Shown here in pieces: positions 8,467 to 19,193 of a stretch of DNA of 64,000 nt; the first letter of the stretch is position 1, and every line of letters starts with the position of its first letter. A program made the position numbers and the translations under genes. The notes under the pieces are model-generated. The model did no database searches, was not told the DNA's origin, and saw nothing but the letters and a program-made list of their open reading frames with translations. The stretch lies in assembly GCA_007129495.1 (NCBI GenBank), contig SKVJ01000039.1:1-64000 (forward strand), read 5' to 3'. This DNA is from Dehalococcoidia bacterium. GTDB taxonomy: Bacteria > Chloroflexota > Dehalococcoidia > GIF9 > AB-539-J10.

Positions 8467-10125
8467 CTACATGTGATCGGGCGCGGCGACGCCCATGAGT
8501 CCGAGCGTACGGGCAAGGACGGCCTTGGCGGCTAGAACAAGCGCCAATCTCGCTTTCGTCAGGTCCTCATCATCGGTCAGCACCCGGCACTGTTTGTAGA
8601 ATGCGTGGAACGCAGTTGCCAGTACTTGTGCGTAGTGGGGTAGGTGGTGCGGCTCCAGTGTGCGCGAGACCTCCTCAACTACTTCCGGCAGCCGCGACAA
8701 CACTCTGATCAGCGATAGTTCGGCCTCGTCCTTGAGCAGTAAGGTATCGGCTGCTTCCGCGGTGACGCCGCGCTCGACGGCACCCTTGAGTATGCTCGCG
8801 ATTCGAGCGTGGGCGTACTGGACGTAATAGACCGGATTCTCAGCCGACTGCTTCTTGGCAAGCTCTATGTCGAAATCCATCTGGCTGTCGGCGGAGCGCG
8901 AGAGGAAATTGTATCGACACGGGTCGGGGCCGACCTCATCCACGAGTTCCTGGAGTGACACCACATCGCCGCTGCGCTTCGATGCACGCACGATCTCCTG
9001 GCCGCGGCGAAGTGTGACCAGTTGGCAAGTGATGATGATCAGCTGGTCGGGGTCTACACCGAAGGTCTTCACTACACCTTTCATACGGGGAATGTGCCCC
9101 TGGTGGTCAGCACCCCATATATCGATGACTTTGTCGTAGCTACGCCCGACGAACTTGTTGTAGTGGTAGGCAACGTCCGAGGCGAAGTACGTAGTGCTTC
9201 CATCGCCCCTCACCAGCACATTGTCCTTATCCTCCCCGAGAAGGCTGGACTCGAACCAGATAGCATTGTCACGCTCGGTGATGTAACCGCCCTCTCTCAA
9301 CAGAGTCAGGACGCGGTTGTATTCTCCGCTTGTGTACAACGACTTCTCGCTGAACCACTCATCGAACTCGACGTTCAATCGCGCGAGGTCTCGCTGTATC
9401 CCCTTCGCAAGAACTGAGGTTCCCAAGTCACCAATGGCTGCAACGGCCTCGTCCTGAGGCATATCACGAAAACGGGGGCCGTGACTCTCGACGATTGAGT
9501 GGGCAAGATCCAGTACGTAATCCCCCATATAGCCGTCGGGTGGCATTTCTACCTGGTCCCCCAGAGACTGAAGGTATCGGGCATACAGCGACTTCGCAAA
9601 CGTGCGGATCTGGTTACCCATGTCATTGAGATAGTACTCGCGATGAACCCGGTAACCAGCTGCTGCAAGGACATTCGCGAGGGTACTGCCCAGAACAGCA
9701 CCCCTTCCATGTCCGACATGCAGCGGGCCAGTAGGGTTCGCGCTGACGAACTCTATCTGAAGGCGAGAGCCGTTTCCGATAGAGACATTACCGTAAGTGT
9801 CGGAAGCGGACAGTATGGTATCGACCAGTCCGGCCAGCCATTCGCGTTTCAGTATGAAGTTGATAAACCCGGGGGCTGCCACGCTGATAGATTCTATCTG
9901 CGGGATGGGTTCCAAGTGGCGCACGATGATGTGGGCAAGCTGCAGCGGATTCATATCCACTGACCGTGCGAGTCTCAAAGCAATTCCCGAGGCGAAATCC
10001 CCGTGTGCGGAATCCTGGGGGCGCTCTATCTGGATGTTCGGAAGGGTGGTGAACCTGAGTTCACCTGTCTCTTGCGCCTTCAGTATCGCCTTCTTAAGAC
10101 TATCGGCCAGTATGTGCCTTACCAT
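8467..10125 (-). CDS. argS: Arginyl-tRNA synthetase
   Basis: EFVSANPTGPLHVGHGRGAVLGSTLANVLAAAGY (HIGH-type motif), DALR anticodon-binding C-terminus. Confidence 0.95.
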   Translation of the reverse strand: MVRHILADSLKKAILKAQETGELRFTTLPNIQIERPQDSAHGDFASGIALRLARSVDMNPLQLAHIIVRHLEPIPQIESISVAAPGFINFILKREWLAGLVDTILSASDTYGNVSIGNGSRLQIEFVSANPTGPLHVGHGRGAVLGSTLANVLAAAGYRVHREYYLNDMGNQIRTFAKSLYARYLQSLGDQVEMPPDGYMGDYVLDLAHSIVESHGPRFRDMPQDEAVAAIGDLGTSVLAKGIQRDLARLNVEFDEWFSEKSLYTSGEYNRVLTLLREGGYITERDNAIWFESSLLGEDKDNVLVRGDGSTTYFASDVAYHYNKFVGRSYDKVIDIWGADHQGHIPRMKGVVKTFGVDPDQLIIITCQLVTLRRGQEIVRASKRSGDVVSLQELVDEVGPDPCRYNFLSRSADSQMDFDIELAKKQSAENPVYYVQYAHARIASILKGAVERGVTAEAADTLLLKDEAELSLIRVLSRLPEVVEEVSRTLEPHHLPHYAQVLATAFHAFYKQCRVLTDDEDLTKARLALVLAAKAVLARTLGLMGVAAPDHM

Positions 10126-10131
10126 GTCATA

Positions 10132-12531
10132 TCAACTCCACTCTACATTCGTGTTCCATAGTGTGGTCACGCGCTCCTGTATCTGCGCATAGTGGGGATC
10201 TCGCAGAACTCCGGCATTTCGCACCAGCCGTTGAGCTTCGGCTCGCGCAGCCTCCATCGTTGAAAGGTCCGTTAGTTTAGCAACTCTAAGTGGGGGGAGG
10301 CCACTTTGCTGTGTGCCGAGAAAGTCGCCAGCCCCTCGCATCTCCAGGTCTCGTGTGGCCAGCTCAAATCCATCGTGTGTGGTCTCCATCACCGCAAGTC
10401 TTCGCTGAGCTTCAGCATTGGCGTAGTCTCCCACAAGGAGGCAGTAGCTCTTTTTCGAACCGCGGCCTACTCGTCCGCGCAACTGGTGAAGCTGCGAAAG
10501 ACCGAATCGTTCCGCAGCCAGAACGACCATTACAGTGGCATTCGGCACATCGATCCCAACTTCGATGACAGTCGTACTTACAAGAATGTCGATATTCCCG
10601 TCCCGGAAGCTCCGCATCACCATATCCTTCTCGGAGGAGCGCAGGCTGCCATGCAGCAGTCCGAGTCGGAGGTCCGGAAATATGGTGTGACGCAGATGCT
10701 CATATTCTTCAGTTGCCGCACGTACTGTCAGCTTGTCTGACTCATTAATGAGAGGGCAGACGACGTAGACCTGGCGTCCCGCATCGACCTCGCTACGGAC
10801 CTTGTGATACACGGTTGAGACCTTCTGTGGAGAATACACAGCAGTGTCAATCTGCTGACGGCCTGGAGGCAATTCGGATATGGTCGAGAGATCGAGATCT
10901 CCGTAGATAGTGAGTGCAAGGCTGCGAGGTATCGGAGTTGCGGTCATGACCAGCACGTGGGGATTATAGCCTTTCTGTCGCAGGCCGCCACGTTGCATCA
11001 CGCCGAAGCGGTGTTGTTCATCTACAACGGCGAAACCGAGCGCACGGAATTCAACGCCTTCCTGCAGCAGTGCCTGCGTACCGACTATGATGTCGATCTC
11101 ACCGGTATTGAGCAGTTGTCTGACACGGCGGCGACGTGTGGCTGTAAGTGATCCAGTGAGGAGCGCGACAGTGAGAGGCCGGTTGAGGAATCCAGTAATG
11201 GTCTTAACTGGCTCATCCCTCAGCGAATCGTCGCCAGTCATGCGACTCAATGCGGTTGGATCCTCCGACGAATCCGCATCCAGCAGCTTCAGTAGGGTGC
11301 CGTAGTGTTGTTCTGCGAGCACTTCGGTGGGAGCCATCAGCGCCGCCTGGAAGTTGTGCGCGGTGGTGATAAGCATAGCTGCGAGCGCTACAACAGTCTT
11401 GCCACTTCCGACGTCGCCCTGTAGCATACGCGACATTGCTGTAGGCCTGGCGAGGTCGCGGAGTATTTCCTCCAATGCGTGCTGCTGTGCGCGGGTCAAC
11501 GTGAACGGAAGGCGGCGTACGAGTGCGTCCACAAGATCTGGGTCAGCTTCGAGCGGGTGGCCAGGTTGGCTGTGTTGCCATTGCCTGCGGGTCAGGAGCA
11601 GCCCGAGTTGTAGCGCCAGCAGTTCGTCAAAAGCCAGTCGCTGTCTCCCGGCAGCAGCTAGTTCCATGGAATCGGGGAAGTGAGCCTGGCGTATGGCAGT
11701 TGCAAGCTGTGGTAGTCTGTTCCTGCGTAAAACTTCCTCCGGCAGATACTCTGTGGGACCCGGAGCGCAGAGTTGCAGCGCTTCGGCCATCCACTTTCGC
11801 ATGGAACGTGCAGTGAGCCCGCGAGTAAGTGGATATACGGGCACCAGCCTACCTGTATGAATCCCGCTGGCCTCGACATCTTCCCATTCCGGCGATACGA
11901 ATTGCGCACGATTGCCGTACAGGCTGACCGTACCACTAATCACGATTTCCTTATCACGGGGTAACTGGCGGGCGACCCAAGGCTGATTGAACCAGAGAAC
12001 CCTGACACTGCCGGTGCGGTCGGCTACGATCGCTTCGGTTGAGCGACGTCCCCCGGGCAGGACTATCGACGCTTTCATGACCCGGCCAATTACCGTCTGC
12101 TCACTGTACGGTTGAAGGCTGCTGATGGGACGCATCTGCGTGTAGTCAAGGTAGCGGTGAGGGAGGTGGTGCATCAGGTCGTTCAAAGTGCCGACTTCCA
12201 ACCGGGAGAATAGCGCGGATGTCCTGGCAGATATCCGACGGAGCACCGTCACCGGCTGGTTCTCGGGAGGTGGCCCGGTACGTTGTGGTTTGTGCAGAAG
12301 GTTCAATGTGCAAGTTACCCAACTTTGTCGCTGCTCTTGATTCCAGGCGCGGTAGCCTCCAGGGTTACTACAGACCTTCTCAATTGAAGGAGCAAGCGAG
12401 TCAGGAAGCGTGGATGCAGATTTCTCCAGGTAAGCATCGATGCCGCCGATCACCGCTGCATCCTTGTAATGCTTTCGTGCCTCTAGCTCCAGGATCTTCT
12501 GAAATGCCTCGGTTGGCGTTGCACTGTTCAC
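10132..12531 (-). CDS. recG: ATP-dependent DNA helicase RecG
   Basis: OB-fold wedge domain, MLQGDVGSGKTVVALAAML, VVDEQHRFGVMQR, MTATPIPRSLALTIYGDLDLS, QLRGRVGRG. Confidence 0.95.
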   Translation of the reverse strand: MNSATPTEAFQKILELEARKHYKDAAVIGGIDAYLEKSASTLPDSLAPSIEKVCSNPGGYRAWNQEQRQSWVTCTLNLLHKPQRTGPPPENQPVTVLRRISARTSALFSRLEVGTLNDLMHHLPHRYLDYTQMRPISSLQPYSEQTVIGRVMKASIVLPGGRRSTEAIVADRTGSVRVLWFNQPWVARQLPRDKEIVISGTVSLYGNRAQFVSPEWEDVEASGIHTGRLVPVYPLTRGLTARSMRKWMAEALQLCAPGPTEYLPEEVLRRNRLPQLATAIRQAHFPDSMELAAAGRQRLAFDELLALQLGLLLTRRQWQHSQPGHPLEADPDLVDALVRRLPFTLTRAQQHALEEILRDLARPTAMSRMLQGDVGSGKTVVALAAMLITTAHNFQAALMAPTEVLAEQHYGTLLKLLDADSSEDPTALSRMTGDDSLRDEPVKTITGFLNRPLTVALLTGSLTATRRRRVRQLLNTGEIDIIVGTQALLQEGVEFRALGFAVVDEQHRFGVMQRGGLRQKGYNPHVLVMTATPIPRSLALTIYGDLDLSTISELPPGRQQIDTAVYSPQKVSTVYHKVRSEVDAGRQVYVVCPLINESDKLTVRAATEEYEHLRHTIFPDLRLGLLHGSLRSSEKDMVMRSFRDGNIDILVSTTVIEVGIDVPNATVMVVLAAERFGLSQLHQLRGRVGRGSKKSYCLLVGDYANAEAQRRLAVMETTHDGFELATRDLEMRGAGDFLGTQQSGLPPLRVAKLTDLSTMEAARAEAQRLVRNAGVLRDPHYAQIQERVTTLWNTNVEWS

Positions 12532-12648
12532 ATATCCCCCACGATGGCATGTAGTGATCGTCGGGCATATTCATGCAACGGGAGGTGTCGGTGGGCACCT
12601 GCGGAGCGTTGCTGTTGGTTGACGAGCGCCGTATTCGGCACAGCACCG

Positions 12649-14349
12649 CTACTCGACCGAAATGATGAAATCGTAGTGCGGCTGGCCGCCGTTGACCAAC
12701 TCCACTTCGATGCCATAGCGTTCGTGTACCTGGTCCCTCACCGATTGTGCCGTGAGAGTGTCGACCTCTGCGCCCCAGTACAGCGTCACCAATTCCGCCT
12801 CTGCAGATCCGACGCGATCCAGCGCTTCCAGCACCACTCCGGCGAGTTCGTCTCCTGCACCGATGAGCTCCTTGTCATTCTGTATGGCGATGAACTGTCC
12901 CTTGCGAATCTTCGTGCCGTTCATCTCCGATTTGCGCACTGCGCGGGCAATTTCGATCGTCGTGACGCATTGAACAGCTTCGGTCATGGCCTTCGCGTTA
13001 TCTTCGGCGCTAAGGTCGTAGTTGAATGCCAGCAGTGCGGCGATTCCCTGAGGAATCGTACGGGAGGGAACCAGATGCACGTTCTTTTCGGCGAGGCTTT
13101 CGACTTGTCCAGCGGTAAGAATGATGTTCTTGTTGTTGGGCAGAAGAATGACCTGGTCGGAGGGTGCGAGGTCGACTGCCTGCAATATCTGACGGACACT
13201 TGGATTCATCGACTGGCCTCCCGGGACCACAATAGTGGCGCCCAGGCTGTTGAACACATCGAACAGGCCATCACCCGAAGCGATGGTGATTATGGCTGTG
13301 TCTACCTGAGGCGTACGCGACCGCTGCAGCCTGATGAACTCCTCATACTGGTCGTCCATATTGTGAATCTCGATCTGGTGAAGCGTGCCCATCCTGCCCG
13401 CGAAAGCAATCACCTCGCCGGGCTTGAAGGTGTGGAGATGAACGCGAACGACCGTCGCTTCGGAGGAGCCATTGGCGCTCACAACAAGCGATTGACCCTT
13501 GTTCCTCAGCTTCCTGGATATCCGCTCAACGTCGAGGCTCTTGCTCTGGAGAACGAAATTAGTGCAGTACCCATAGGGGACCTCGACTTGTGTGGTGGTC
13601 GGAGTGCTGTGGTGAAGCGGTTCGATCTGGACTGCCACCAAATCAGGGCCGATGCTCTTCGGCCCTTCGTCACGTCCATTCAGTGATGACAGAGCGCCGT
13701 CGAGCAGGACGTAGAGACCCTGGGCCCCCGCGTCCACCACCCCGGCCTCTTTGAGTACGGGTAGAAGTTCAGGAGTAGAGGCGACCGTCTCCCTTGCTGC
13801 CTGGACTGCACACTCGAGTACATCGGTAAGGTTGGAGTCCTCATGCTGCGCCGCACTGGTTGCAGCCTCTGCAGCAGTGCGCAAGACTGTGAGAATCGTC
13901 CCTTCCACTGGATGGACGAGGCCACCGTAAGCCGTGGCTGTAGCGTTGCTCAGGGCCAAGGCGAGGGATGCACCGTCAAGGGTGTCTTTTCCCTCAAGTC
14001 CATCGGCGAAACCACGCCAGAATTGGGAAAGGATAACACCCGAATTGCCTCGGGCGCCCATGAGTGCACCGTAGGCCATGGACCGCGCAATAACGCCGAC
14101 TGATTCGTTGGGATTAGCGAGTGTGTCGGCTTCCTCGACGGCAGAACGCATCGTGAGCAACATGTTCGTTCCGGTGTCCCCGTCAGGAACCGGGAAGACA
14201 TTGATCGCGTTGATTTCTGGCACAGCCCGCTCCAGCCAGCGGGTACCTGCCGAGAACATCTTATTGAATGCTTTGCCGTCGGCGAACTTCACCGTAGTTT
14301 CACTCATAAGGAGTGTCGTGTTGCTGTGCGAGGTCATTCGTGATACCAT
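12649..14349 (-). CDS. fakA: DAK2 domain / fatty acid kinase subunit A-like (YloV family)
   Basis: INVFPVPDGDTGTNMLLTMRSAVEEA, GARGNSGVILSQFWRGFADGL, VDAGAQGLYVLLDG; C-terminal DegV-like region. True start may be 14307. Confidence 0.85.
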   Translation of the reverse strand: MVSRMTSHSNTTLLMSETTVKFADGKAFNKMFSAGTRWLERAVPEINAINVFPVPDGDTGTNMLLTMRSAVEEADTLANPNESVGVIARSMAYGALMGARGNSGVILSQFWRGFADGLEGKDTLDGASLALALSNATATAYGGLVHPVEGTILTVLRTAAEAATSAAQHEDSNLTDVLECAVQAARETVASTPELLPVLKEAGVVDAGAQGLYVLLDGALSSLNGRDEGPKSIGPDLVAVQIEPLHHSTPTTTQVEVPYGYCTNFVLQSKSLDVERISRKLRNKGQSLVVSANGSSEATVVRVHLHTFKPGEVIAFAGRMGTLHQIEIHNMDDQYEEFIRLQRSRTPQVDTAIITIASGDGLFDVFNSLGATIVVPGGQSMNPSVRQILQAVDLAPSDQVILLPNNKNIILTAGQVESLAEKNVHLVPSRTIPQGIAALLAFNYDLSAEDNAKAMTEAVQCVTTIEIARAVRKSEMNGTKIRKGQFIAIQNDKELIGAGDELAGVVLEALDRVGSAEAELVTLYWGAEVDTLTAQSVRDQVHERYGIEVELVNGGQPHYDFIISVE

Positions 14350-14396
14350 CCCATTGTAGCGGTTGTCAATAGAAAGGTAAAGCAGGGATAGATTAC

Positions 14397-14579
14397 ATGA
14401 AGTGCGACATCTGTAACAAGCGACCGATGTATGGCAATAAGGTCAGTCACTCCAAGCGGCATACCCGCAGGCGCTGGCTTCCTAATGTACACAGGACTAA
14501 TCTTCTGGTGCAGGGAGCAGAGTATTCGGTGAAGATCTGCACGCGGTGTCTCAGAACCTACTACAAGAACAATTCATGA
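14397..14579 (+). CDS. rpmB: 50S ribosomal protein L28 (zinc-binding CxxC...CxxC form)
   Basis: MKCDICNKRPMYGNKVSHSKRHTRRRWLPNVHR...ICTRCLRTYYK. Confidence 0.95.
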   Translation: MKCDICNKRPMYGNKVSHSKRHTRRRWLPNVHRTNLLVQGAEYSVKICTRCLRTYYKNNS

Positions 14580-14645
14580 ATTGCACGGCGACACATGGGC
14601 CTGTCGCTCCTCTCGCAGATGGGAACTCATTTACTCAGTTAGTCT

Positions 14646-16004
14646 TTAGCCTTGCCCTTCGCTGATCAGGAGTTCTTGAGCGGCCTTTGTTGCGGCAGCG
14701 ACACGGTTTAGAGCAGTTCCTCCAGGCACATCGCGTGCTGCAATGGATCTTTCCATAGAAAGTTGGAGGATATCGTCGTCAAAGTGTGGGGAGAATCGCC
14801 GATAATCGTCCATGGATAGTTCGGAGAGTGACTTACCTGTGTCCGATGCATGATGACTCACCGCCGCCGAGATCCCATGTGCCGTCCTGAACGGTAATCC
14901 TTTGTGCACAAGGTAATCAGCTATGTCGGTCGCAAGTAGATAGTCACGAACGACATCGCGCATGCGCGTGGCGTCAACCTCGAGGGTGCGCAGCATTTCT
15001 GCACAGACACCCAATGTAGCCTTCACGGTATCCGCTGTGTCGAACAATGGCTCTTTGTCTTCCTGTAGATCCCTGTTGTAAGACAGGGGCAATGCCTTCA
15101 GTACCGTCAGAATGGTCATCAGGTTGCCATAAGTACGACCGCTCTTGGCACGCGCCAACTCGGCGAGGTCAGGGTTGCGCTTCTGAGGCATGATGCTGGA
15201 TCCGGTGGTGAAGCCGTCACCGATGCGGATAAAACCGAACTCGGTGCTGGACCAGAACACCAACTCCTCGGCAAGGCGCGAGATATGCATCATGAGAATG
15301 GCGCCGCAGAAGTTGAACTCGGCAACGAAATCACGATCTGATACTGCATCCATACTGTTGGCGCTTAATTCGTCGAAGCCCAGTTCACGGGCAACGTATT
15401 CACGGTCGATGGGGTATGGAACACCAGCTAACGCTCCGCTCCCAAGCGGTAGCACGTTCACGCGCCTGGCGCAGTCCGCCAGGCGTGCATCATCGCGAGT
15501 GAACATCTCAAAATACGCGAGCATGTGGTGCGCGAATAACACTGGTTGCGCCTGTTGCAGATGGGTATAGCCTGCCATCATGACGGCCGGATAGCGTTCC
15601 GCAAGCTCAACCGTAGCGCTGCGCAGGTCGCGAAGCAGGCGCCTGATATCGGTGATCTCGTCCCGCAGGTACATGCGGAGGTCGAGGGCTATCTGGTCAT
15701 TTCTCGAGCGTCCAGTGTGGAGTTTTCCGGCTGCCTGGCCGATTAATTTGAACAGGCGTGCCTCGACCGCCATATGGATGTCTTCGTCTGAAGGGTCGAA
15801 GACGAAGTCGCCACTCTCTATTTCCCTGCGAACCGATTCAAGCCCTTTGGCTATGCGTACAGCATCATCCTCAGAGATGATGCCTTGACGACCGAGCATG
15901 CGGGCATGGGCGATGCTACCGGCGATGTCGTGCCGGTAGAGACGCCGGTCGAATTGCAGGGACCCAACGTAATCCTGTACTCCACGACTCTTTGACTCGA
16001 GCAT
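14646..16004 (-). CDS. argH: Argininosuccinate lyase
   Basis: FDRRLYRHDIAGSIAHARMLG, HTGRSRNDQIALDLRMYLRDE, GYTHLQQAQPVLFAHH, GSSIMPQKRNPDLAELARAKSGR. TGATG overlap with the argG stop supports the start at 16004. Confidence 0.93.
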   Translation of the reverse strand: MLESKSRGVQDYVGSLQFDRRLYRHDIAGSIAHARMLGRQGIISEDDAVRIAKGLESVRREIESGDFVFDPSDEDIHMAVEARLFKLIGQAAGKLHTGRSRNDQIALDLRMYLRDEITDIRRLLRDLRSATVELAERYPAVMMAGYTHLQQAQPVLFAHHMLAYFEMFTRDDARLADCARRVNVLPLGSGALAGVPYPIDREYVARELGFDELSANSMDAVSDRDFVAEFNFCGAILMMHISRLAEELVFWSSTEFGFIRIGDGFTTGSSIMPQKRNPDLAELARAKSGRTYGNLMTILTVLKALPLSYNRDLQEDKEPLFDTADTVKATLGVCAEMLRTLEVDATRMRDVVRDYLLATDIADYLVHKGLPFRTAHGISAAVSHHASDTGKSLSELSMDDYRRFSPHFDDDILQLSMERSIAARDVPGGTALNRVAAATKAAQELLISEGQG

Positions 16005-17212
16005 CAGCCTGAACCAATTGTACCGCGTTGTTGGCGCGCCTGGAGCCGGGAAGGAAGGCCCCATAAGCGGATGAATCCCGGCGAATCCGACTGATCAAAC
16101 GCATCTCCCTTGTCGTAGGTTGCAAGACTGAGGTCGTACAGAGAGTAGGGCGACTTCCGGCCGACTACTGAGCAGGTGCCTTTATGGAGCTTCAATCGAA
16201 CAGTTCCAGTGACGTATTTCTGGGTGTCGTCCACATATGCAGCGAGGTTGTGCCGCAGGCCACCGAACCACAGTCCGTTGTAGATAAGGTCGGCGTAGTG
16301 CGTTGCCACCAGGGCTTTGAAGCGTAACTGGTCCTTCGTGAGTACGAGGTTCTGCAGGGCAATGTGAGCCTTCAGCAGGACCGTAGCAGCCGGAGCTTCG
16401 TAGATCTCGCGCGACTTGATTCCCACGAGCCGGTTTTCGATGTGATCCACTCTGCCGACGCCGTGCCGACCGGCGGCAGCATGGAGCATCTCGATGAGCT
16501 GCACAGTTCCGAGACTCACACCGTCGAGCGCTACAGGGATTCCCTCTTCGAATTCTACCTCGATGTACTGTGGCTCTTCCGGTGCTGCTGCAGGATCACA
16601 CGTCCATACATAGACGTCTGAGGGCGGCTCAACCCAGGGGTCTTCCAGCACTCCCGTTTCGATACTGCGGCCCCACAGGTTCTCATCAATCGAGTAAGGG
16701 CTTTTCCGAGTGATGGATATCGGGATAGAATGCTGCTCGGCATATTGGATCAACTCCTCACGGGTCATGCCCCATTCACGTGCAGGAGCGATGATCTTAA
16801 GGTCCGGACCCAGCGTGCCGATTCCCACATCCAGCCGTACCTGGTCGTTTCCTTTGCCTGTACATCCATGAGAAACCGCCACTGCACCCTTCTCGCGCGC
16901 TACCTTAACCAGGAGTTGGGCGATCAGAGGGCGACCAATGGCGGTCGCCAGCGAGTACTCCCCCTCGTATATGGCATCAGCCTTGAGTGACGGGTAGACG
17001 AAGTCAGTGATGAACTGCTCTCTCGCGTCGGCCACCACAGCATCGACCGCGCCTGCATCAAGGGCCTTCTGCCTGATGGCCTCGAGGTTGGGAACGTTAC
17101 CGATATCCACGGTGAACGTAACGACATCGTAGCCGTACTTCTCCTTTATCCACTTCACAGCTACGGACGTATCCAGTCCGCCGGAATATGCCAATACTGC
17201 CCGTTCTGCCAC
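16004..17212 (-). CDS. argG: Argininosuccinate synthase
   Basis: VLAYSGGLDTSVAVKWIKEKYGYDVVTFTVDIG, SHGCTGKGNDQVRLDVG, SDSPGFIRLWGLPSR. Confidence 0.96.
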   Translation of the reverse strand: MAERAVLAYSGGLDTSVAVKWIKEKYGYDVVTFTVDIGNVPNLEAIRQKALDAGAVDAVVADAREQFITDFVYPSLKADAIYEGEYSLATAIGRPLIAQLLVKVAREKGAVAVSHGCTGKGNDQVRLDVGIGTLGPDLKIIAPAREWGMTREELIQYAEQHSIPISITRKSPYSIDENLWGRSIETGVLEDPWVEPPSDVYVWTCDPAAAPEEPQYIEVEFEEGIPVALDGVSLGTVQLIEMLHAAAGRHGVGRVDHIENRLVGIKSREIYEAPAATVLLKAHIALQNLVLTKDQLRFKALVATHYADLIYNGLWFGGLRHNLAAYVDDTQKYVTGTVRLKLHKGTCSVVGRKSPYSLYDLSLATYDKGDAFDQSDSPGFIRLWGLPSRLQARQQRGTIGSG

Positions 17213-17227
17213 GTGTTCCTCCTTAAA

Positions 17228-18406
17228 CTATACCGAGGCCAGTACGGTCCTCAGAATGCTCATTGCTTCGTCGATGTCGTCGTCGGTGGTAATGAGAGGC
17301 GGCATGAAACGTATGGCGTTCGGCCGCACCCTGTTGATGAGAAGACCGTGGTGCAGGCACGAGAGCGTGATTTCGTCTGCTATGTCCCTTTCAAGAACTA
17401 GAGCGAGCAGAAGTCCACGGCCACGGGCCTCTTTTGCAACCGGGAACTCTCGTGTGAGTTCGTTGAGTAGGTCAAGAAACCGCGTGCCAATTCGTTGTAC
17501 GTGCCCGGGGATGTTGTTTTCGATGATGTGGTTAACGACCGCGAACGCAGCAGCACAGGCGAGCGGATTACCGCCGAAAGTGGAGCCGTGATCGCCGGGC
17601 TGAAACACTGATACATGCTCTTTAGCAAGAAATGCACCGATAGGCACGCCGGAGGCCAGACCCTTGGCCAGGATAAGGATGTCCGGTTCCACGCCGGCCT
17701 GTTCGTAACCGAACAGGGTGCCGGTGCGACCGATACCTGTCTGGACTTCATCAAGGATAAGAAGAATGCCCTTCTGGTCACACCATTCCTGTACCTGCCT
17801 GAGGTAATCACTATCCGGTATGCGGACTCCTGCCTCTCCCTGGAGCGGTTCGAGCATAACGGCGCACGTATGTGGCACGGTTGCATCACGAATCGCCTGG
17901 GCATTGTTCCATTCCACATTGACGAATCCTGGAGGTAGTGGAGTGTAGAGTTGCTGGTACTTCTCCTGGGCGGTTGCGGCCGTCATCGCGAGGGTACGGC
18001 CGTGAAACGAATCGCCGGCGGTGATGACCTCGTAAGCGCCATTGAGGTGTAACTTGCCGAAGCGGCGGGCCAGTTTCACTGCGCCTTCCGCCGCCTCAAC
18101 GCCGCTGTTGCAGAAGAACACTCTGTCAAGGCAACTGTGCTGGACAAGAAGGGCGGCGAGCTCAAGTTGAGGTATGGTGTAGAACTGGTTGGATGTGTGG
18201 ATCAGCGTCCTTGCCTGACGCTCTATCGCTTCAACCAGCACCGGGTGGCAATGCCCCAGAGCATTTACGGCCCAACCTGCCACGAAGTCCAGGTACTCTC
18301 GGCCCTCATCGTCCCACACTCGCGTCCCTTCACCTCTTGTGATGGTCAGCGGAATGCGGCGGAACGTCCGCAGATAGAGTTGAGCTTCGATGTCAGGCCA
18401 GTTCAT
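17228..18406 (-). CDS. argD: Acetylornithine aminotransferase
   Basis: YLDFVAGWAVNALGHCHP, FCNSGVEAAEGAVKLARRFG, LILDEVQTGIGRTGTLFGYE, LAKGLASGVPIGAFL. Start at 18406 (MNWPDIEAQLYLRTF) overlaps the argB stop. Confidence 0.93.
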   Translation of the reverse strand: MNWPDIEAQLYLRTFRRIPLTITRGEGTRVWDDEGREYLDFVAGWAVNALGHCHPVLVEAIERQARTLIHTSNQFYTIPQLELAALLVQHSCLDRVFFCNSGVEAAEGAVKLARRFGKLHLNGAYEVITAGDSFHGRTLAMTAATAQEKYQQLYTPLPPGFVNVEWNNAQAIRDATVPHTCAVMLEPLQGEAGVRIPDSDYLRQVQEWCDQKGILLILDEVQTGIGRTGTLFGYEQAGVEPDILILAKGLASGVPIGAFLAKEHVSVFQPGDHGSTFGGNPLACAAAFAVVNHIIENNIPGHVQRIGTRFLDLLNELTREFPVAKEARGRGLLLALVLERDIADEITLSCLHHGLLINRVRPNAIRFMPPLITTDDDIDEAMSILRTVLASV

Positions 18407-19181
18407 CTGTGACAATTGTGGTGCCTCCCGGATTCGGTTCTGATTCGCGCAATAGCGCGTGCGCCACTGTCCCGTCGATGATACGTGATTGTGGTATATA
18501 GCGCGAGGCCCGTCCGCATGCACGGGCTTTCGGAATCATCCCACCTCTTATGGTGCCATCATCAATAAGGTCACTGACCTTGTCGGCCGCGATGGGAGAT
18601 AGCACCTGTCCATGGTGGTTCATGACACCGGGAACATCTGTGAGAAAGACGAGACTGGATGCCTTGAGAGCGATGGCTATCTCGGCCGCCACATCATCCG
18701 CATTCACATTCAGAAGGCCAGTTGTGCCCGGAGACTGGCCCCAGCAGACGGGAGAAACTACCGGAATAAACCGCGCAGCAAGCAGCAAAGTAAGTAACTG
18801 CGGATTCACGGCTTCGATGTCGCCGACGTGACCGAGTGCAGGATCGGAGGTGACGGCACGCACAAGTCCGCCATCGATCCCGGAAAGGCCGACTGCCATT
18901 CCGCCGGATGAGAGCAATTCAGCTACCAGCAGCTTGTTGACAAGGCCTGCGAGCACCGCAGTGACGACTCGCAACTCCTCATTTCCGGTGACACGCAGTC
19001 CATCGACGAACTTCGATTCGAGCTGCAGCCGGCCAAGCCAGCGGTTGATTTCTGCTCCACCACCGTGGACCAGAACCACATTTATGCCCCGCTCATTCAA
19101 GGCGACGGTGTCTACGAGCGAGGTGTCGCTGTGCCCGAGGGTGCTTCCTCCGATCTTGACGACTACAGTTTGTGCGGTCAA
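18393..19181 (-). CDS. argB: Acetylglutamate kinase
   Basis: VVVKIGGSTL, VLVHGGGAEINRWLGRL, NVNADDVAAEIAIALKASSLVFLTDVPGVM, GGMIPKA. Confidence 0.93.
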   Translation of the reverse strand: MTAQTVVVKIGGSTLGHSDTSLVDTVALNERGINVVLVHGGGAEINRWLGRLQLESKFVDGLRVTGNEELRVVTAVLAGLVNKLLVAELLSSGGMAVGLSGIDGGLVRAVTSDPALGHVGDIEAVNPQLLTLLLAARFIPVVSPVCWGQSPGTTGLLNVNADDVAAEIAIALKASSLVFLTDVPGVMNHHGQVLSPIAADKVSDLIDDGTIRGGMIPKARACGRASRYIPQSRIIDGTVAHALLRESEPNPGGTTIVTDELA

Positions 19182-19193
19182 CAGCGTTCCAGA

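Noticed and set aside
12544-13686. 380-aa plus-strand ORF opposite the fakA-like gene
   Set aside because: Antisense to a conserved DAK2/DegV-type gene; no recognisable domain.
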